Shown here one piece after another: positions 27,516 to 36,498 of a DNA stretch of 64,000 bases. Numbering within the stretch: the first letter of the stretch is position 1; the number at the start of each line of letters is the position of its first letter. A model generated the notes under the pieces. That model was given only the letters and a program-made list of their open reading frames with translations, was not told the origin of the DNA and did not search any database. This stretch comes from Marinobacter manganoxydans MnI7-9. GTDB taxonomy: Bacteria; Pseudomonadota; Gammaproteobacteria; Pseudomonadales; Oleiphilaceae. A program made the position numbers and the translations under genes. The stretch is taken from contig NZ_AGTR01000002.1 of NCBI RefSeq assembly GCF_000235625.1, positions 1 to 64,000 of the forward strand, written 5' to 3'.

Positions 27516-28856
27516 ATGGTGAAACACGCGGTTGAAGCAAACTTCGATGGTCTGGTCGGTCCCACCCACAATTACGCGGGACTGTCCTGGGGCAATGTAG
27601 CCTCCAAATCCAATGTCAGTTCCGTCTCGAATCCGAAAGAGGCGGCACTGCAGGGCCTGGCCAAAATGAAGCGCCTTGCGGACCGGGGCTATGTGCAGGG
27701 CGTTCTGCCTCCCCATGAGCGGCCGCATATTCCGACACTTCGGGCCCTGGGGTTCGAAGGTCCGGACGCTCGCGTTCTCGAGCAGGCGGCCAAATCCAGT
27801 CCATCGATCCTGGCGGCAGTCTCTTCTGCGTCGCCGATGTGGACGGCCAATGCGGCCACGGTATCGCCGAGTGCCGATACCTCTGACCATCGCGTGCATT
27901 TCACTCCGGCCAACCTGAGCGCCAAGTTCCACCGTTCCATTGAGCATGCGGTGACCGGACGGGCTCTGAAATCCATTTTTGCCGACGAGAGCTATTTTGC
28001 GCACCATCCGGCGCTGCCATCAGTGAGCCACTTTGGCGATGAGGGCGCGGCCAACCACACCCGGTTGTGTGCCGGTTACGGTGAGCCCGGCGTGGAACTG
28101 TTTGTGTATGGCCAGATGGCGTTCAACGAGCAGGCTCCGGCTCCGAAGAAATACCCGGCACGGCAAACGCTTGAGGCATCCCAGGCGGTGGCACGGCTGC
28201 ATGGTCTCAGGGACCAGAATGCGGTGTTTGCCCAACAGAATCCGGACGCCATTGATGGCGGCGTTTTCCACAACGACGTGATAGCGGTGGGCAACGGTAA
28301 TACGCTTTTCTACCATGAAATGGCGTTTCTTAACGAAGCGCAGGTGCTGGCGGACATCAGGGAGCGGCTCACCGGTGCCGAGCTGGAAGCGGTCCGGGTC
28401 AGCAGTGCCGATGTGCCGCTGGAAGATGCCGTGGCCTCCTACCTGTTCAACAGTCAGTTGCTGAACACACCCGACGGCATGCTGCTGGCGGTGCCCGGCG
28501 AGTGCCGAGAAGTGGCTTCGGTCAGCCGTTATCTGGATGGCCTGGTGAAGTCCGGCGGGCCGATCACCGCGGTGGAAGTGTTCGACGTCAAGCAGTCTAT
28601 GCGCAATGGCGGTGGCCCGGCCTGTCTGCGGTTGAGGGTGGTGCTCAACGACGATGAGCTGAAAGCCATCAACCGGGGTGTGTTGCTCACCGATGAACTC
28701 TATGAGCGCCTGACCACCTGGGTGGAAGCCCATTACCGGGATGAACTCAGCCAGAACGAGCTTGGCGATCCGATGTTGCTGGAGGAGGTTCGCAAAGCCC
28801 TGGACGAACTCACCGGGATCATGGGCCTGGGCTCCATCTACGATTTCCAGCTCTAG
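27516..28856 (+). CDS. astB: N-succinylarginine dihydrolase
   Basis: 446 residues, full length for AstB, a pentein-fold enzyme. Diagnostic stretches are [18 protein letters not shown] at the N-terminus, DGGVFHNDV (active-site His in the middle) and [12 protein letters not shown] near residue 368, holding the catalytic Cys. It hydrolyses N2-succinylarginine to succinylornithine, two ammonia and CO2, AST step 2. It is the last gene of the astC-aruF-aruG-astD-astB operon. A small GC-rich hairpin (28857-28873) separates it from the convergent tetR gene. The fifth pathway gene, astE, is not here but 5 kb downstream on the other strand. Confidence 0.95.
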   Translation: MVKHAVEANFDGLVGPTHNYAGLSWGNVASKSNVSSVSNPKEAALQGLAKMKRLADRGYVQGVLPPHERPHIPTLRALGFEGPDARVLEQAAKSSPSILAAVSSASPMWTANAATVSPSADTSDHRVHFTPANLSAKFHRSIEHAVTGRALKSIFADESYFAHHPALPSVSHFGDEGAANHTRLCAGYGEPGVELFVYGQMAFNEQAPAPKKYPARQTLEASQAVARLHGLRDQNAVFAQQNPDAIDGGVFHNDVIAVGNGNTLFYHEMAFLNEAQVLADIRERLTGAELEAVRVSSADVPLEDAVASYLFNSQLLNTPDGMLLAVPGECREVASVSRYLDGLVKSGGPITAVEVFDVKQSMRNGGGPACLRLRVVLNDDELKAINRGVLLTDELYERLTTWVEAHYRDELSQNELGDPMLLEEVRKALDELTGIMGLGSIYDFQL

Positions 28857-28878
28857 CAGCCTGCCGGGCTGCGAGTTG

Positions 28879-29514
28879 TCAGGCAGAAATCGACGACGTC
28901 AGCATATCCATGGTGTGCCGGATCAGCTGCTCGGCCGGAAACGCCGGGTTACCCTCGCCCATTTCCGACTGGCAGAGCAGGATCACCCCGTGCAGGGCCC
29001 CGCGCAGGTACAGTGCGGTCTGAACGGGGTCGTTGATCCGGTCGCGGTTCATGGTGCCGTCCCGTAGCCCCAGTTCGATGGCCCCCACCATCAGCTCCAT
29101 CAGGTCTGATTTGGAGCACAACATTTCCTCTGCCTGACTTTCGTCTGCCTCTGCCATGGCGGTGGACGCCTTGGTCAAAGCCGAGAAGTAATCCGGTTCC
29201 TCCAGATAGAAGCGATAATAGGATTCTCCCATCGCCCGGATCTGGCTCAGCCCGTTATCCGCGGTCTGTCTTGCCTCTTCAAATCGACGGAACAGGCTAT
29301 GGCCCGCCCTGAGCATAATGCCCCTCTGTATCGCAGCCTTGTCCTTGAAGTACACGTACAGCAAGGCCCGGCTAAGGCTGGCGGTACGGGCGATGTCGTC
29401 CATGGACGTGCGTTCGTAGCCCTTTTCCGAGAACACCAGTTCGGCGGCGTCCAGGATGGTGTCGTAACGGGCCTGTTTCTCACGCTCGCGACGGGTTTTC
29501 AGCGGTTCGCTCAT
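28879..29514 (-). CDS. TetR-family transcriptional regulator
   Basis: 211 residues. The N-terminal TetR helix-turn-helix is clear (ILDAAELVFSEKGYERTSMDDIARTA in two helices, then LSRALLYVYFKDK). The C-terminal ligand domain is not assigned. It is divergent from an RND efflux pair, with 166 bases between it and the adaptor start, and that gap holds nested palindromes at the likely promoter. The usual arrangement is autorepression plus repression of the pump, relieved by a pump substrate. The inducer is unknown. Confidence 0.9.
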   Translation of the reverse strand: MSEPLKTRREREKQARYDTILDAAELVFSEKGYERTSMDDIARTASLSRALLYVYFKDKAAIQRGIMLRAGHSLFRRFEEARQTADNGLSQIRAMGESYYRFYLEEPDYFSALTKASTAMAEADESQAEEMLCSKSDLMELMVGAIELGLRDGTMNRDRINDPVQTALYLRGALHGVILLCQSEMGEGNPAFPAEQLIRHTMDMLTSSISA

Positions 29515-29567
29515 TCAATCATCCGGTAAGTTGGCAACAGCACGCATAGGATACCTGAAATCGAATC

Positions 29568-29628
29568 AAACCCGATTATTGACAAAATGTCAAAGAATGA
29601 CATGATGTCTAAATCAATCATCGGGTTT
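29568..29628. promoter_or_regulatory. nested operator/promoter between tetR and the RND operon
   Basis: TTGACAAAATGTCAA (29579-29593) and GACATGATGTC (29599-29609) are each perfect palindromes, 18 bases centre to centre. Both lie inside a larger 15-base inverted repeat (29568-29582, 29614-29628; one mismatch) beginning AAACCCGAT. TTGACA at 29579-29584 with CATGAT 16 bases on could be the -35/-10 of the RND operon, placing the operators on the promoter. Confidence 0.65.
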
Positions 29629-29680
29629 CTCCAGGGACAGGACCCCGCCAACTACACAAGCAAGGATGAAAGGAAGAGTC

Positions 29681-30760
29681 ATGACACCACTTCGAATCCC
29701 CGTTGCCATCGTTTCTCTTGCGGTTTTTTCACTGTTTCTGTCGGGCTGTAAAGCCAGTGACGTAGCCCCGGAGCCCGGGCAGCAGAAGGTTTCAGTGCGT
29801 GTGTCTGAAGTTTCCGGCGGCGAGAGCCAGGATATGCCGCTGCGGTTTTCCGGAATTGTTCGTGCTACCCAGCGAGCGACACTGACCTTCCAGGTCAGTG
29901 GCACCCTCAAGGAGCAGGCGGTGGAGCTCGGTCAGAAGGTACAGGCCGGTGATCTGCTCGCCCGGGTCTACAATCCAGGCCTGGAGCCGGCCCGGGATTC
30001 TGCCAGGGCCCGCCTGGAAGAGTTGAGAACCCAGTATCAGCAGGCTCAGCGGGAGTGGGAGCGCTCCAGCCGATTGCACGAGCGCGGTGTGGTGTCCGAA
30101 CAGACGCTGGAGCAGCTCGCAGCTCGGCGGGACTCCCTGGAGGCGAGCGTCGCAACGGCGCGGGCGTCCCTGGCGGAGGCAACCCAGCTGCTCGAGGAAA
30201 GTACACTTCGGGCGCCCTTTTCCGGACGGGTTGAAGCCCTGCTGGTGGAGCGGGACGAATTCGTGGCGGCCGGACAGCCGGTGATGCGGCTTTCCTCGCC
30301 CGAGGGCCGTGAGGTAGAGGTGCGGGTACCGGCGTATCTGCTGGATCATGTCGAGCTGGAGCAAACCTTGCCTGTCTGGTCCGTCCAGGACCGCAGCCGC
30401 CCGCCACAATCCGGTTCGGTGGTCGAGATTGCCCAGGCCAGCGCCATTCGCGGCGAGCTGCATCCGGTTCTGGTGAGCCTGCCGGTAAACACCCTGGAGC
30501 CCGGCCAGCCGGTAGAAGTGGGCATCACGCCTGTTCGGGAATCTGCCATCACAGTGCCCCTGCTGTCGGTGATCCGCAACGCCGAGGGCGTCAGTGTGTT
30601 CCGGGTCCGGGATAATGTGGCCTCCCGTGTTGCGGTGGAAGTCGACCGGGTCGTGGGCGAGCGGGTGGTGGTTACCTCTGGCGATTTGTCCCCGGGTGAC
30701 CTGGTGGTTTATGCCGGCATGACACGGCTGGCGGACGGTGATGCCGTGGAGGTGCGCTGA
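29681..30760 (+). CDS. RND efflux periplasmic adaptor lipoprotein (MFP)
   Basis: 359 residues from ATG 29681, preceded by AGGAAGAG; the in-frame ATG 29666 has a ribosome site too close to use. The lipoprotein signal has lipobox LSGC. Next come the beta-barrel/lipoyl halves (QVSGTLKEQAVELGQKVQAG, then STLRAPFSGRVEALLVE) around an alpha-hairpin coiled coil (residues 100-180). It bridges the inner-membrane pump to an outer-membrane channel. Its stop overlaps the pump start (TGATG). No outer-membrane TolC-type gene is in the operon, so a shared channel elsewhere is inferred. Confidence 0.92.
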   Translation: MTPLRIPVAIVSLAVFSLFLSGCKASDVAPEPGQQKVSVRVSEVSGGESQDMPLRFSGIVRATQRATLTFQVSGTLKEQAVELGQKVQAGDLLARVYNPGLEPARDSARARLEELRTQYQQAQREWERSSRLHERGVVSEQTLEQLAARRDSLEASVATARASLAEATQLLEESTLRAPFSGRVEALLVERDEFVAAGQPVMRLSSPEGREVEVRVPAYLLDHVELEQTLPVWSVQDRSRPPQSGSVVEIAQASAIRGELHPVLVSLPVNTLEPGQPVEVGITPVRESAITVPLLSVIRNAEGVSVFRVRDNVASRVAVEVDRVVGERVVVTSGDLSPGDLVVYAGMTRLADGDAVEVR

Positions 30761-33700
30761 TGACCCGCCGGCTTCTGAACTGCCAGCGTCTGCTGGGCAT
30801 GGTGGTGACCATGCTCTGCCTGTTGGGTATCGCGGCTTACAGCACCATGCCACGCCAGGAAGACCCGTCGTTTCCCTACCGGGCCGGCCTGATCAGCATC
30901 AACTATCCGGGTGCCAGCGCCGAGGCCGTTGAACGGCTCGTACTCAGGCCCCTGGTGGATGAACTTCGGCAGGTGGAGGAGGTGGATTATACCCAGTCCA
31001 CCGCCCGTACCGGCGTTGCCATCGTGCGCCTGCGCCTGAATGACGACATCTACGACACCGACCCCGCCTGGGACCGAGTGCGCCAGGCCATGGAGCGCGC
31101 GAAGCAGGACTTCCCGGACGATGTGGGCCGGATGGTACTTGATGACCGTCTAATCGATATTCCTGCCATCGTCATGGCCGTAGGTGGCTCGCCCTCGGTA
31201 ACGGAACTATCCGACGTTGCTGAACGGTTGAAGCAGAACCTCTCGGATTTGCCGGGGGTTTCCCGGATTGAGCTGGAAGGCGATGCAGACGAGCAGATTA
31301 CCCTGGCACTGGACGATGCCGCGCTCTTCCGGCTTGGTATCTCACCGGCGCGGGTGCTGGACACGCTGGCGCGGCGAAACCAGACCATTCCCGGCGGCTT
31401 CGTGGTGGTCAATGGCCGCCGCCTGTCGGTCCTTCCCAACAGCGAGTTTGCCGATATTGACGCCATCCGCGCCACGCCCATTGAACTTCCGGATGGCTCA
31501 CAGGTGCCCCTGGCCGCGGCAGCGGATGTCTGGCGTGGACCAGTAGAACCCAGACAGCCGGAAACCTGGTACGACGGCGAACGGGTGGTGCTGGTCTCCA
31601 TCATTATGGAAGAGGGCACCACCGATGCGATCCGCTTTGGTCAGCGGGTGCGCGAACGCATGGAGCAGATTCGCGGAGACTTTGAACCCTACGAGATCCG
31701 GGAGATGTTCTTCCAGCCGGACAAGGTGCAGGAACGGCTCGATAACCTGGCCTGGAGCCTGGTGCTTTCAGTGCTGATCATCGTGGCGGTGGTCTTTACC
31801 GGCATGGGCATTCGTATGGGGCTGCTGGTCGCGTCCATTCTGCCCATGGTTGCCCTGATCAGTGTCGGGCTCTATGACCTCGGTGGGGGCGTGCTGCATC
31901 AGATCGCCGTCATTGGCATGGTGATCTCATTGGGCATCCTGATCGACAACGCCATCGTGATCGTCGAAAACATCCAGGGGCACCTGGATGAGGGCATGCG
32001 GCGGCTGGATGCCCTGCGCCAGGCCGTCAGCGAGCTGGCCGGCCCGCTGGGTGCCTCAACGGGAACGACACTGGCGGCCTTCGCACCCCTGCTTCTGGCC
32101 AAGGGCGGTGCTGCGGATTTCACCCGTGGCGTGCCGGTTATGATCATGCTGACACTGTCCGTCAGCTATCTGTTGGCTATCTCCGCCGTTCCCTTGCTGG
32201 CGGCCAGATTCCTGAAGCCCCGCCGCAAGGCGGGCCAGGACCGATTGATCGGAGTAGCCCGTTTTCTGGGTGGCCTGGTATCCCGTTACCCCGGACGGCT
32301 GATTACCGCCGGCGCCATACTTGTGGGCATCAGCCTTGCGATGACCCCCTTCATGGCCCAGCAGTTCTTTCCGAATGCCGATCGCCCGAGGGTGATTGTC
32401 GAAGTCTACATGCCCGAAGGCACCGACCAGGCCCGCACGGCTGAGGCCACGGAAAGTCTGGAGCGAATTATCCGTTCACAGCCGGACGCCCTGAAGGTCC
32501 ACCGGTTCGTAGGCTTCACCGGACCTTCATTTTATTACAACCTGCAGCGCGCCCCCCAGGCACCGAACCGGGCACGGCTGGTGGTTACCACACCCACACT
32601 GGAAGACACTACCGGCATGATCCGCTGGATTCGCGCGCACGTGAAAGACCAGATGCCGGAACTGGATGTGACCGTGGGTATCCTCGGGCAGGGGCCGCCC
32701 AGGGCTGCGCCGGTGGAAATCCGTGTCTACCATGCCAATGATGGTGCCCGGATCGAAGCGGTGGAGCGGATCTTCAGCATTCTGAGAGGCGTTGAGGGCA
32801 CGGTTGATGTCCGCCATGACCTGGATATTGGCGTTCCGAGTATTGCCATCAACGTCGACGATGCCACGGCGGCCCGCTACGGCCTGACCCGGGCCGATGT
32901 GGCCCAGAGCCTCTATGGCCAGAGCTTTGGTGTGGTGGCTGAGCGCTATCGCCAGGAAGAGGATCCCATCCCCTTGGTGCTGCGTTCCCGCGAGGGCACG
33001 GCCCTGTCGCTTTCACGGTTGCTGTCAGTGAATATCTACAACGACCGGGGGGACGCCGTACCGCTCTCAGCAGTAGCGACAGTGGATACCACCTGGGAAC
33101 CGGCGGCTCGATACCTGCGTGATGGCGTAAGAATGAACACCGTCACGGCTAATCTCGAAACCGGTTACAGCTTCAGCCAGGCTCTGGACGGCCTTTACGC
33201 AGGGCTTGAGAGAAACCCGTTACCGCCGGGTACCCGCATGGCCATGGGCGGCGATGCTGAGGGCTCCGGTGAAGCCAATACCGCATTGCTCACCGCAGCC
33301 CCCATCGGGATGCTTTTGCTGCTGTTCTTCCTGCTGCTGCAGTTCAACTCCTTCCGCCGGGTCGGCATTATCCTTCTGACGGTGCCGCTGGCTACCGTCG
33401 GTATTTTCCCCGGATTGGTGCTGTCCGGCTCACCCTTCGGTTTCCAGTCTCTGCTTGGCGTGATCGCCCTCGTGGGAATCGTGGTGAACAACGCCATCGT
33501 TCTGCTGGACGTGATGGATCGGGAACTGGAGAAAGGAAGAGACATCCGCGACGCCATGCGCAACGCGGTAGAGCAGCGCACCCGCCCGATCCTGCTGACC
33601 ACAGCAACCACCGTGGCCGGCCTGCTGCCATTGGCGTTCTCAAGCTCCACGCTCTGGCCACCCATGGCCTGGGCCATCATCTCCGGCCTGCTGGCCTCAA

Positions 33701-33786
33701 CGGTGCTCACGCTGCTGGTCATCCCGGCTGTCTGCACCCAGTTGATCAAAGCCAGCGTGCCGGAACCCGAAAACGCCCCGGCCTGA
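30760..33786 (+). CDS. RND-family efflux permease
   Basis: 1008 residues with the RND plan: TM1 near residue 12, a large periplasmic loop, TMs 2-6 (about 330-480), a second periplasmic loop and TMs 8-12 (about 850-990). TM4 reads GILIDNAIVIVEN, where AcrB has the proton-relay pair Asp-Asp (407/408): the first Asp is kept and the second is Asn. TM10 reads VNNAIVLLD, where AcrB has Lys940. Either the relay differs or this is a subfamily with another geometry. It presumably exports hydrophobic or amphiphilic compounds by proton antiport. It is co-transcribed with the adaptor and controlled by the divergent TetR; the substrate is unknown. Confidence 0.9.
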   Translation: MTRRLLNCQRLLGMVVTMLCLLGIAAYSTMPRQEDPSFPYRAGLISINYPGASAEAVERLVLRPLVDELRQVEEVDYTQSTARTGVAIVRLRLNDDIYDTDPAWDRVRQAMERAKQDFPDDVGRMVLDDRLIDIPAIVMAVGGSPSVTELSDVAERLKQNLSDLPGVSRIELEGDADEQITLALDDAALFRLGISPARVLDTLARRNQTIPGGFVVVNGRRLSVLPNSEFADIDAIRATPIELPDGSQVPLAAAADVWRGPVEPRQPETWYDGERVVLVSIIMEEGTTDAIRFGQRVRERMEQIRGDFEPYEIREMFFQPDKVQERLDNLAWSLVLSVLIIVAVVFTGMGIRMGLLVASILPMVALISVGLYDLGGGVLHQIAVIGMVISLGILIDNAIVIVENIQGHLDEGMRRLDALRQAVSELAGPLGASTGTTLAAFAPLLLAKGGAADFTRGVPVMIMLTLSVSYLLAISAVPLLAARFLKPRRKAGQDRLIGVARFLGGLVSRYPGRLITAGAILVGISLAMTPFMAQQFFPNADRPRVIVEVYMPEGTDQARTAEATESLERIIRSQPDALKVHRFVGFTGPSFYYNLQRAPQAPNRARLVVTTPTLEDTTGMIRWIRAHVKDQMPELDVTVGILGQGPPRAAPVEIRVYHANDGARIEAVERIFSILRGVEGTVDVRHDLDIGVPSIAINVDDATAARYGLTRADVAQSLYGQSFGVVAERYRQEEDPIPLVLRSREGTALSLSRLLSVNIYNDRGDAVPLSAVATVDTTWEPAARYLRDGVRMNTVTANLETGYSFSQALDGLYAGLERNPLPPGTRMAMGGDAEGSGEANTALLTAAPIGMLLLLFFLLLQFNSFRRVGIILLTVPLATVGIFPGLVLSGSPFGFQSLLGVIALVGIVVNNAIVLLDVMDRELEKGRDIRDAMRNAVEQRTRPILLTTATTVAGLLPLAFSSSTLWPPMAWAIISGLLASTVLTLLVIPAVCTQLIKASVPEPENAPA

Positions 33787-33799
33787 TCAGCCGGAACGA

Positions 33800-33826
33800 G
33801 GGTCAGATGAAACTTTCATCTGACCC
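33800..33826. repeat. REP-like hairpin overlapping the astE stop codon
   Basis: Perfect inverted repeat with 13-base arms (GGGTCAGATGAAA and complement) around one base. The final codons and stop of astE are inside it. A degenerate relative with the same GGGGTC-GATGA / TCATCT core lies at 47001-47029, so these look like copies of one palindromic repeat family. It may also act as a terminator for the convergent genes. Confidence 0.6.
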
Positions 33827-34858
33827 CGTTTCTGGCCGGATCATCAGCCCGACTCGATGGCCCACCGGAACCTCCGGATTGGGGAACACAATCGCCTCTG
33901 GTGAATGCCCCACCCGGTAACTGGTCTCGTCGTCCTCCCAGATGACTGTGCCGGGCTGATACTCGGTGAAATTGGCGACATCGTCCGGAATGTGGAACCG
34001 GAAGTTCTTCCCGGTGTTCAGAATCTCATGCACCACCTCGAACACCGTCAGGTGATCAAACGGCGGCTGCGGCGCAGGTGAGGGTGGCCCCCGGAACCGC
34101 CGTCGCAAGGCATCCTGGATGCCGGAAAAGCGCCCCAGATCATTCTGACCAAACGGCCGAACCTTACCCAACTCCATGGTAAAACTCTCGGCCTTCAACA
34201 GCGACGAGGAAAACGACGAAAACGTGGTGCCCGCCTTGTGCTGCAGCAGAAGCGTCTCCACCTCCGCCTCCAGCAGAAAATCACGCTGGTCGACCGGAAC
34301 CGTCCGGCCCTCAACAAACGGATACAGTGCAAACCGCTCCCGGTGTGACGGCCGAATGGCCGTGTGCAGGTCGTAGTGATAGAGCGCCTGGGGATTGGCC
34401 ATGGCAAACTGCCGGCAAGCCTCCTCAAGCTCCTGCGCCCGCGCAGCCTCGGCCAGCCCCTCATACTCGTTCCGACTATGCGCGCCATCGAACAGCCGAT
34501 TGAGGTTCACTTCCAGAAAGCGCTTCCCTGCGACCATCGCGGGGGGATTACCCAGAATCAGCAAGACCGGGCAAGCCAGCTCCCATTCGCCCTCAATCAG
34601 TTCGGAAACCAGTCCGTTAAGAACCTCAATGGGCGCTGTTTCGTTCCCGTGAACACCTGCGGAAACGATGATGGCCTCGGCATTCGGGTTGCTTCGGCCA
34701 GCCGGGGGAACAATGTCCAGAACACCCACGGCCTTGCGGCTGATTCGGGTACCGTCGGGGAGAAAGGTCTTGATTTCTGGGAGTGATGCGGCTGGGTTGT
34801 CCAGGGCGTGGGAAAGCCAGTCACAATTCGTTCCGAACAGATCTTGTTTTGCCGACAT
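33803..34858 (-). CDS. astE: succinylglutamate desuccinylase
   Basis: 351 residues from ATG 34858. The frame stays open to 34921, but that extension is encoded by the structured element at 34886-34985 and is rejected. It is a zinc carboxypeptidase-fold enzyme of the AstE/AspA family: GVHGNETAPIEV supplies His and Glu zinc ligands, LYHYDLHTAIRPS the second His, and FTMELGKVRPFG the catalytic Glu. It hydrolyses succinylglutamate to glutamate and succinate, the last AST step. Unusually it is separated from astC-astB by the tetR-RND block and lies downstream of the ABC importer genes on the same strand, with which it may be co-transcribed. Confidence 0.92.
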   Translation of the reverse strand: MSAKQDLFGTNCDWLSHALDNPAASLPEIKTFLPDGTRISRKAVGVLDIVPPAGRSNPNAEAIIVSAGVHGNETAPIEVLNGLVSELIEGEWELACPVLLILGNPPAMVAGKRFLEVNLNRLFDGAHSRNEYEGLAEAARAQELEEACRQFAMANPQALYHYDLHTAIRPSHRERFALYPFVEGRTVPVDQRDFLLEAEVETLLLQHKAGTTFSSFSSSLLKAESFTMELGKVRPFGQNDLGRFSGIQDALRRRFRGPPSPAPQPPFDHLTVFEVVHEILNTGKNFRFHIPDDVANFTEYQPGTVIWEDDETSYRVGHSPEAIVFPNPEVPVGHRVGLMIRPETGSDESFI

Positions 34859-34885
34859 AGAAGCCCCGAACCAGGTTTGGGGGCG

Positions 34886-34985
34886 GGCAGGGTATTGCCT
34901 CCCGGGAATGTCTGAAGCCATGGATGGCTTCAGTCAAGCGCACATGGATGTGCTCGTAGCGTTTCCCGGGAGGCAATACCCTGCC
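34886..34985 (+). ncRNA. structured element B resembling the TwoAYGGAY candidate RNA motif
   Basis: Perfect 23-bp outer stem (34886-34908 with 34963-34985) enclosing 54 bases, the same interior length as element A at 19645-19756. The interior has hairpin CTGAAGCC-ATGGAT-GGCTTCAG (8-bp stem) and hairpin GCAC-ATGGAT-GTGC, then GTAGCG just before the outer stem closes, also shared with element A. Both loops fit AYGGAY exactly. The outer-stem sequences of the two elements are unrelated, so structure and loops are conserved rather than overall sequence. It sits between the last permease gene and astE. Confidence 0.65.
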
Positions 34986-35018
34986 TGCCCGGGCACTGAA
35001 GTATGATGTTCCGCGGGC

Positions 35019-35741
35019 TCAGCCGTTCACCGGCCGCTGATGCTTCAGAAGATGAGTTTCGAGTTTGCGGAAAGCAAAAACCAGTATAAACGTGAGCGCC
35101 ATATAGCAAAGTGCCACAAAGATAAACGCATCAAACGGCGCATAAAACCGGGAGTAAATATTACGGGCTGCTCCCGTCAGATCCACAATGGTTACTACAC
35201 TCGCAATCGCACTGGCGTGCAGCATGAAGATCACCTCGTTGGAGTAGGCCTGCACCGCCCGCCGCGCTGCACTTGGCAGCACAATCCGCCGCATCCGCAT
35301 AAACCAGTTCATGCCATAGGCTTTGGCTGCTTCAATTTCACCGTTGGGTGTAGATATGATCGCACCGCGGATAATCTCCGTGGTATAGGCCGCCGTGTTC
35401 AGTGTGAAAGCCAGCAGTGCCGGGTAGAAAGGCTCCCGGAAAATCTCCCACCAGAAGGTCTCCTGGATGCCCTCAATCTGGGCCAGCCCGTAATAGATGA
35501 TGTAAAGCTGGATCAGCAATGGTGTGCCGCGGAACAGATAGGTGTAAAGCCACACCGGGCCGGAGACGAAGGGGTTGCGAACCGTCCGGAGGATGGCCAG
35601 CGGAACCGCCACCAGCAAACCGATAACCAGGGACAGAAACACCAGATGCACGGTGGTCACCATGCCATCCCAGTATTCCATGATGGTCATGGCGGTAAAG
35701 ATTTCGTTCTGGTTCAGCCACTCGGCAATGAAATCAGGCAT
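35019..35741 (-). CDS. ABC transporter permease, arginine/ornithine type
   Basis: 240 residues, HisM/ArtM/AotM-type polar amino-acid permease with about five membrane helices. The coupling EAA loop is EAAKAYGMNWFMRMRRIVLP near residue 137. It partners with the permease encoded 3 bases upstream to form the membrane channel. The neighbourhood of AST-pathway genes suggests arginine/ornithine as substrates, as for aot of Pseudomonas; lysine or histidine cannot be excluded from sequence. It is last in the transporter run, 160 bases before astE. Confidence 0.88.
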   Translation of the reverse strand: MPDFIAEWLNQNEIFTAMTIMEYWDGMVTTVHLVFLSLVIGLLVAVPLAILRTVRNPFVSGPVWLYTYLFRGTPLLIQLYIIYYGLAQIEGIQETFWWEIFREPFYPALLAFTLNTAAYTTEIIRGAIISTPNGEIEAAKAYGMNWFMRMRRIVLPSAARRAVQAYSNEVIFMLHASAIASVVTIVDLTGAARNIYSRFYAPFDAFIFVALCYMALTFILVFAFRKLETHLLKHQRPVNG

Positions 35742-35744
35742 CCG

Positions 35745-36449
35745 TTAACCCCCCTGAACCACGCCGACATTGGCCCGTTTATCGAGCCACTTGATGAACA
35801 GCTCAGACCCCGCCGTAAGGGCCAGATAGACAAATGCCACCGGAATGAAAAAGTGGAAAGGCATCCGCTCTGCCTTGGCGGCTTCCTCGGCAACCCGGAC
35901 CATGTCCGTGAGCCCGATGATCGACACCAGTGCCGTGGTTTTCAGCAGAACCTGCCAGTTATTGCCCAGCCCGGGCAGGGCATGACGAAGCATCTGAGGC
36001 AGCATGATCCTGCGGAAAGTATGCAGGCGGGTAAAGCCGTAGGCGCGGGCGGCCTCAATCTGGCCGGTTTCAACCGCCAGAAAGGCACCTCGGAAAGTTT
36101 CGGTCATGTAGGCGCCGAAGATCAGCCCGATCGTTACCACGCCAGAGATAAACGGGTCGAACTGAAAGAAAAAATCGATTTCGTAAGCTTCCCAGATGTA
36201 GTCCGAGAGCATGTTTACGGCAACCTGGCCGCCATAGTAGAACAGCAGCATCATGACCAGGTCTGGCACGCCACGTATCAAGGTGGTGTAAGTGGTGGCG
36301 ATGCCTCTGGCAACCCGGCTTTGCGACAGTTTGGCAGGCGCGCCAATCAGTCCCAGGACAACCGAGAGGGCCAGAGAGAGGAAGGCCAGCTCAAGGGTAA
36401 CGATTGCCCCGTCTATCAGGGCCGGGCCATAACCTTTCAGATCAAGCAT
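35745..36449 (-). CDS. ABC transporter permease, arginine/ornithine type
   Basis: 234 residues, HisQ/ArtQ/AotQ-like inner-membrane permease. The N-terminal helix starts TLELAFLSLALSVVLG and the EAA loop is EAARAYGFTRLHTFRRIMLP near residue 133. The stop is 3 bases before the next permease start, so the two are translated together. Their sequences are recognisably paralogous, as expected for heterodimeric polar amino-acid permeases. Confidence 0.88.
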   Translation of the reverse strand: MLDLKGYGPALIDGAIVTLELAFLSLALSVVLGLIGAPAKLSQSRVARGIATTYTTLIRGVPDLVMMLLFYYGGQVAVNMLSDYIWEAYEIDFFFQFDPFISGVVTIGLIFGAYMTETFRGAFLAVETGQIEAARAYGFTRLHTFRRIMLPQMLRHALPGLGNNWQVLLKTTALVSIIGLTDMVRVAEEAAKAERMPFHFFIPVAFVYLALTAGSELFIKWLDKRANVGVVQGG

Positions 36450-36498
36450 GGGAACGTCCGGTAAGCAGAGGCGGCCTTAACGGCCGCTCCAGGCAGAT

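Noticed and set aside
34859-34921. N-terminal extension of astE and the peptide frame QAHMDVLVAFPGRQYP at 34940-34990
   Set aside because: Both are translations of the structured palindromic element, not conserved protein sequence.
35040-36464. Open plus-strand frame of 474 codons opposite the two permease genes
   Set aside because: The His/Gln/Arg-rich composition and full overlap with two clear ABC permeases show it is an antisense artefact of codon bias.
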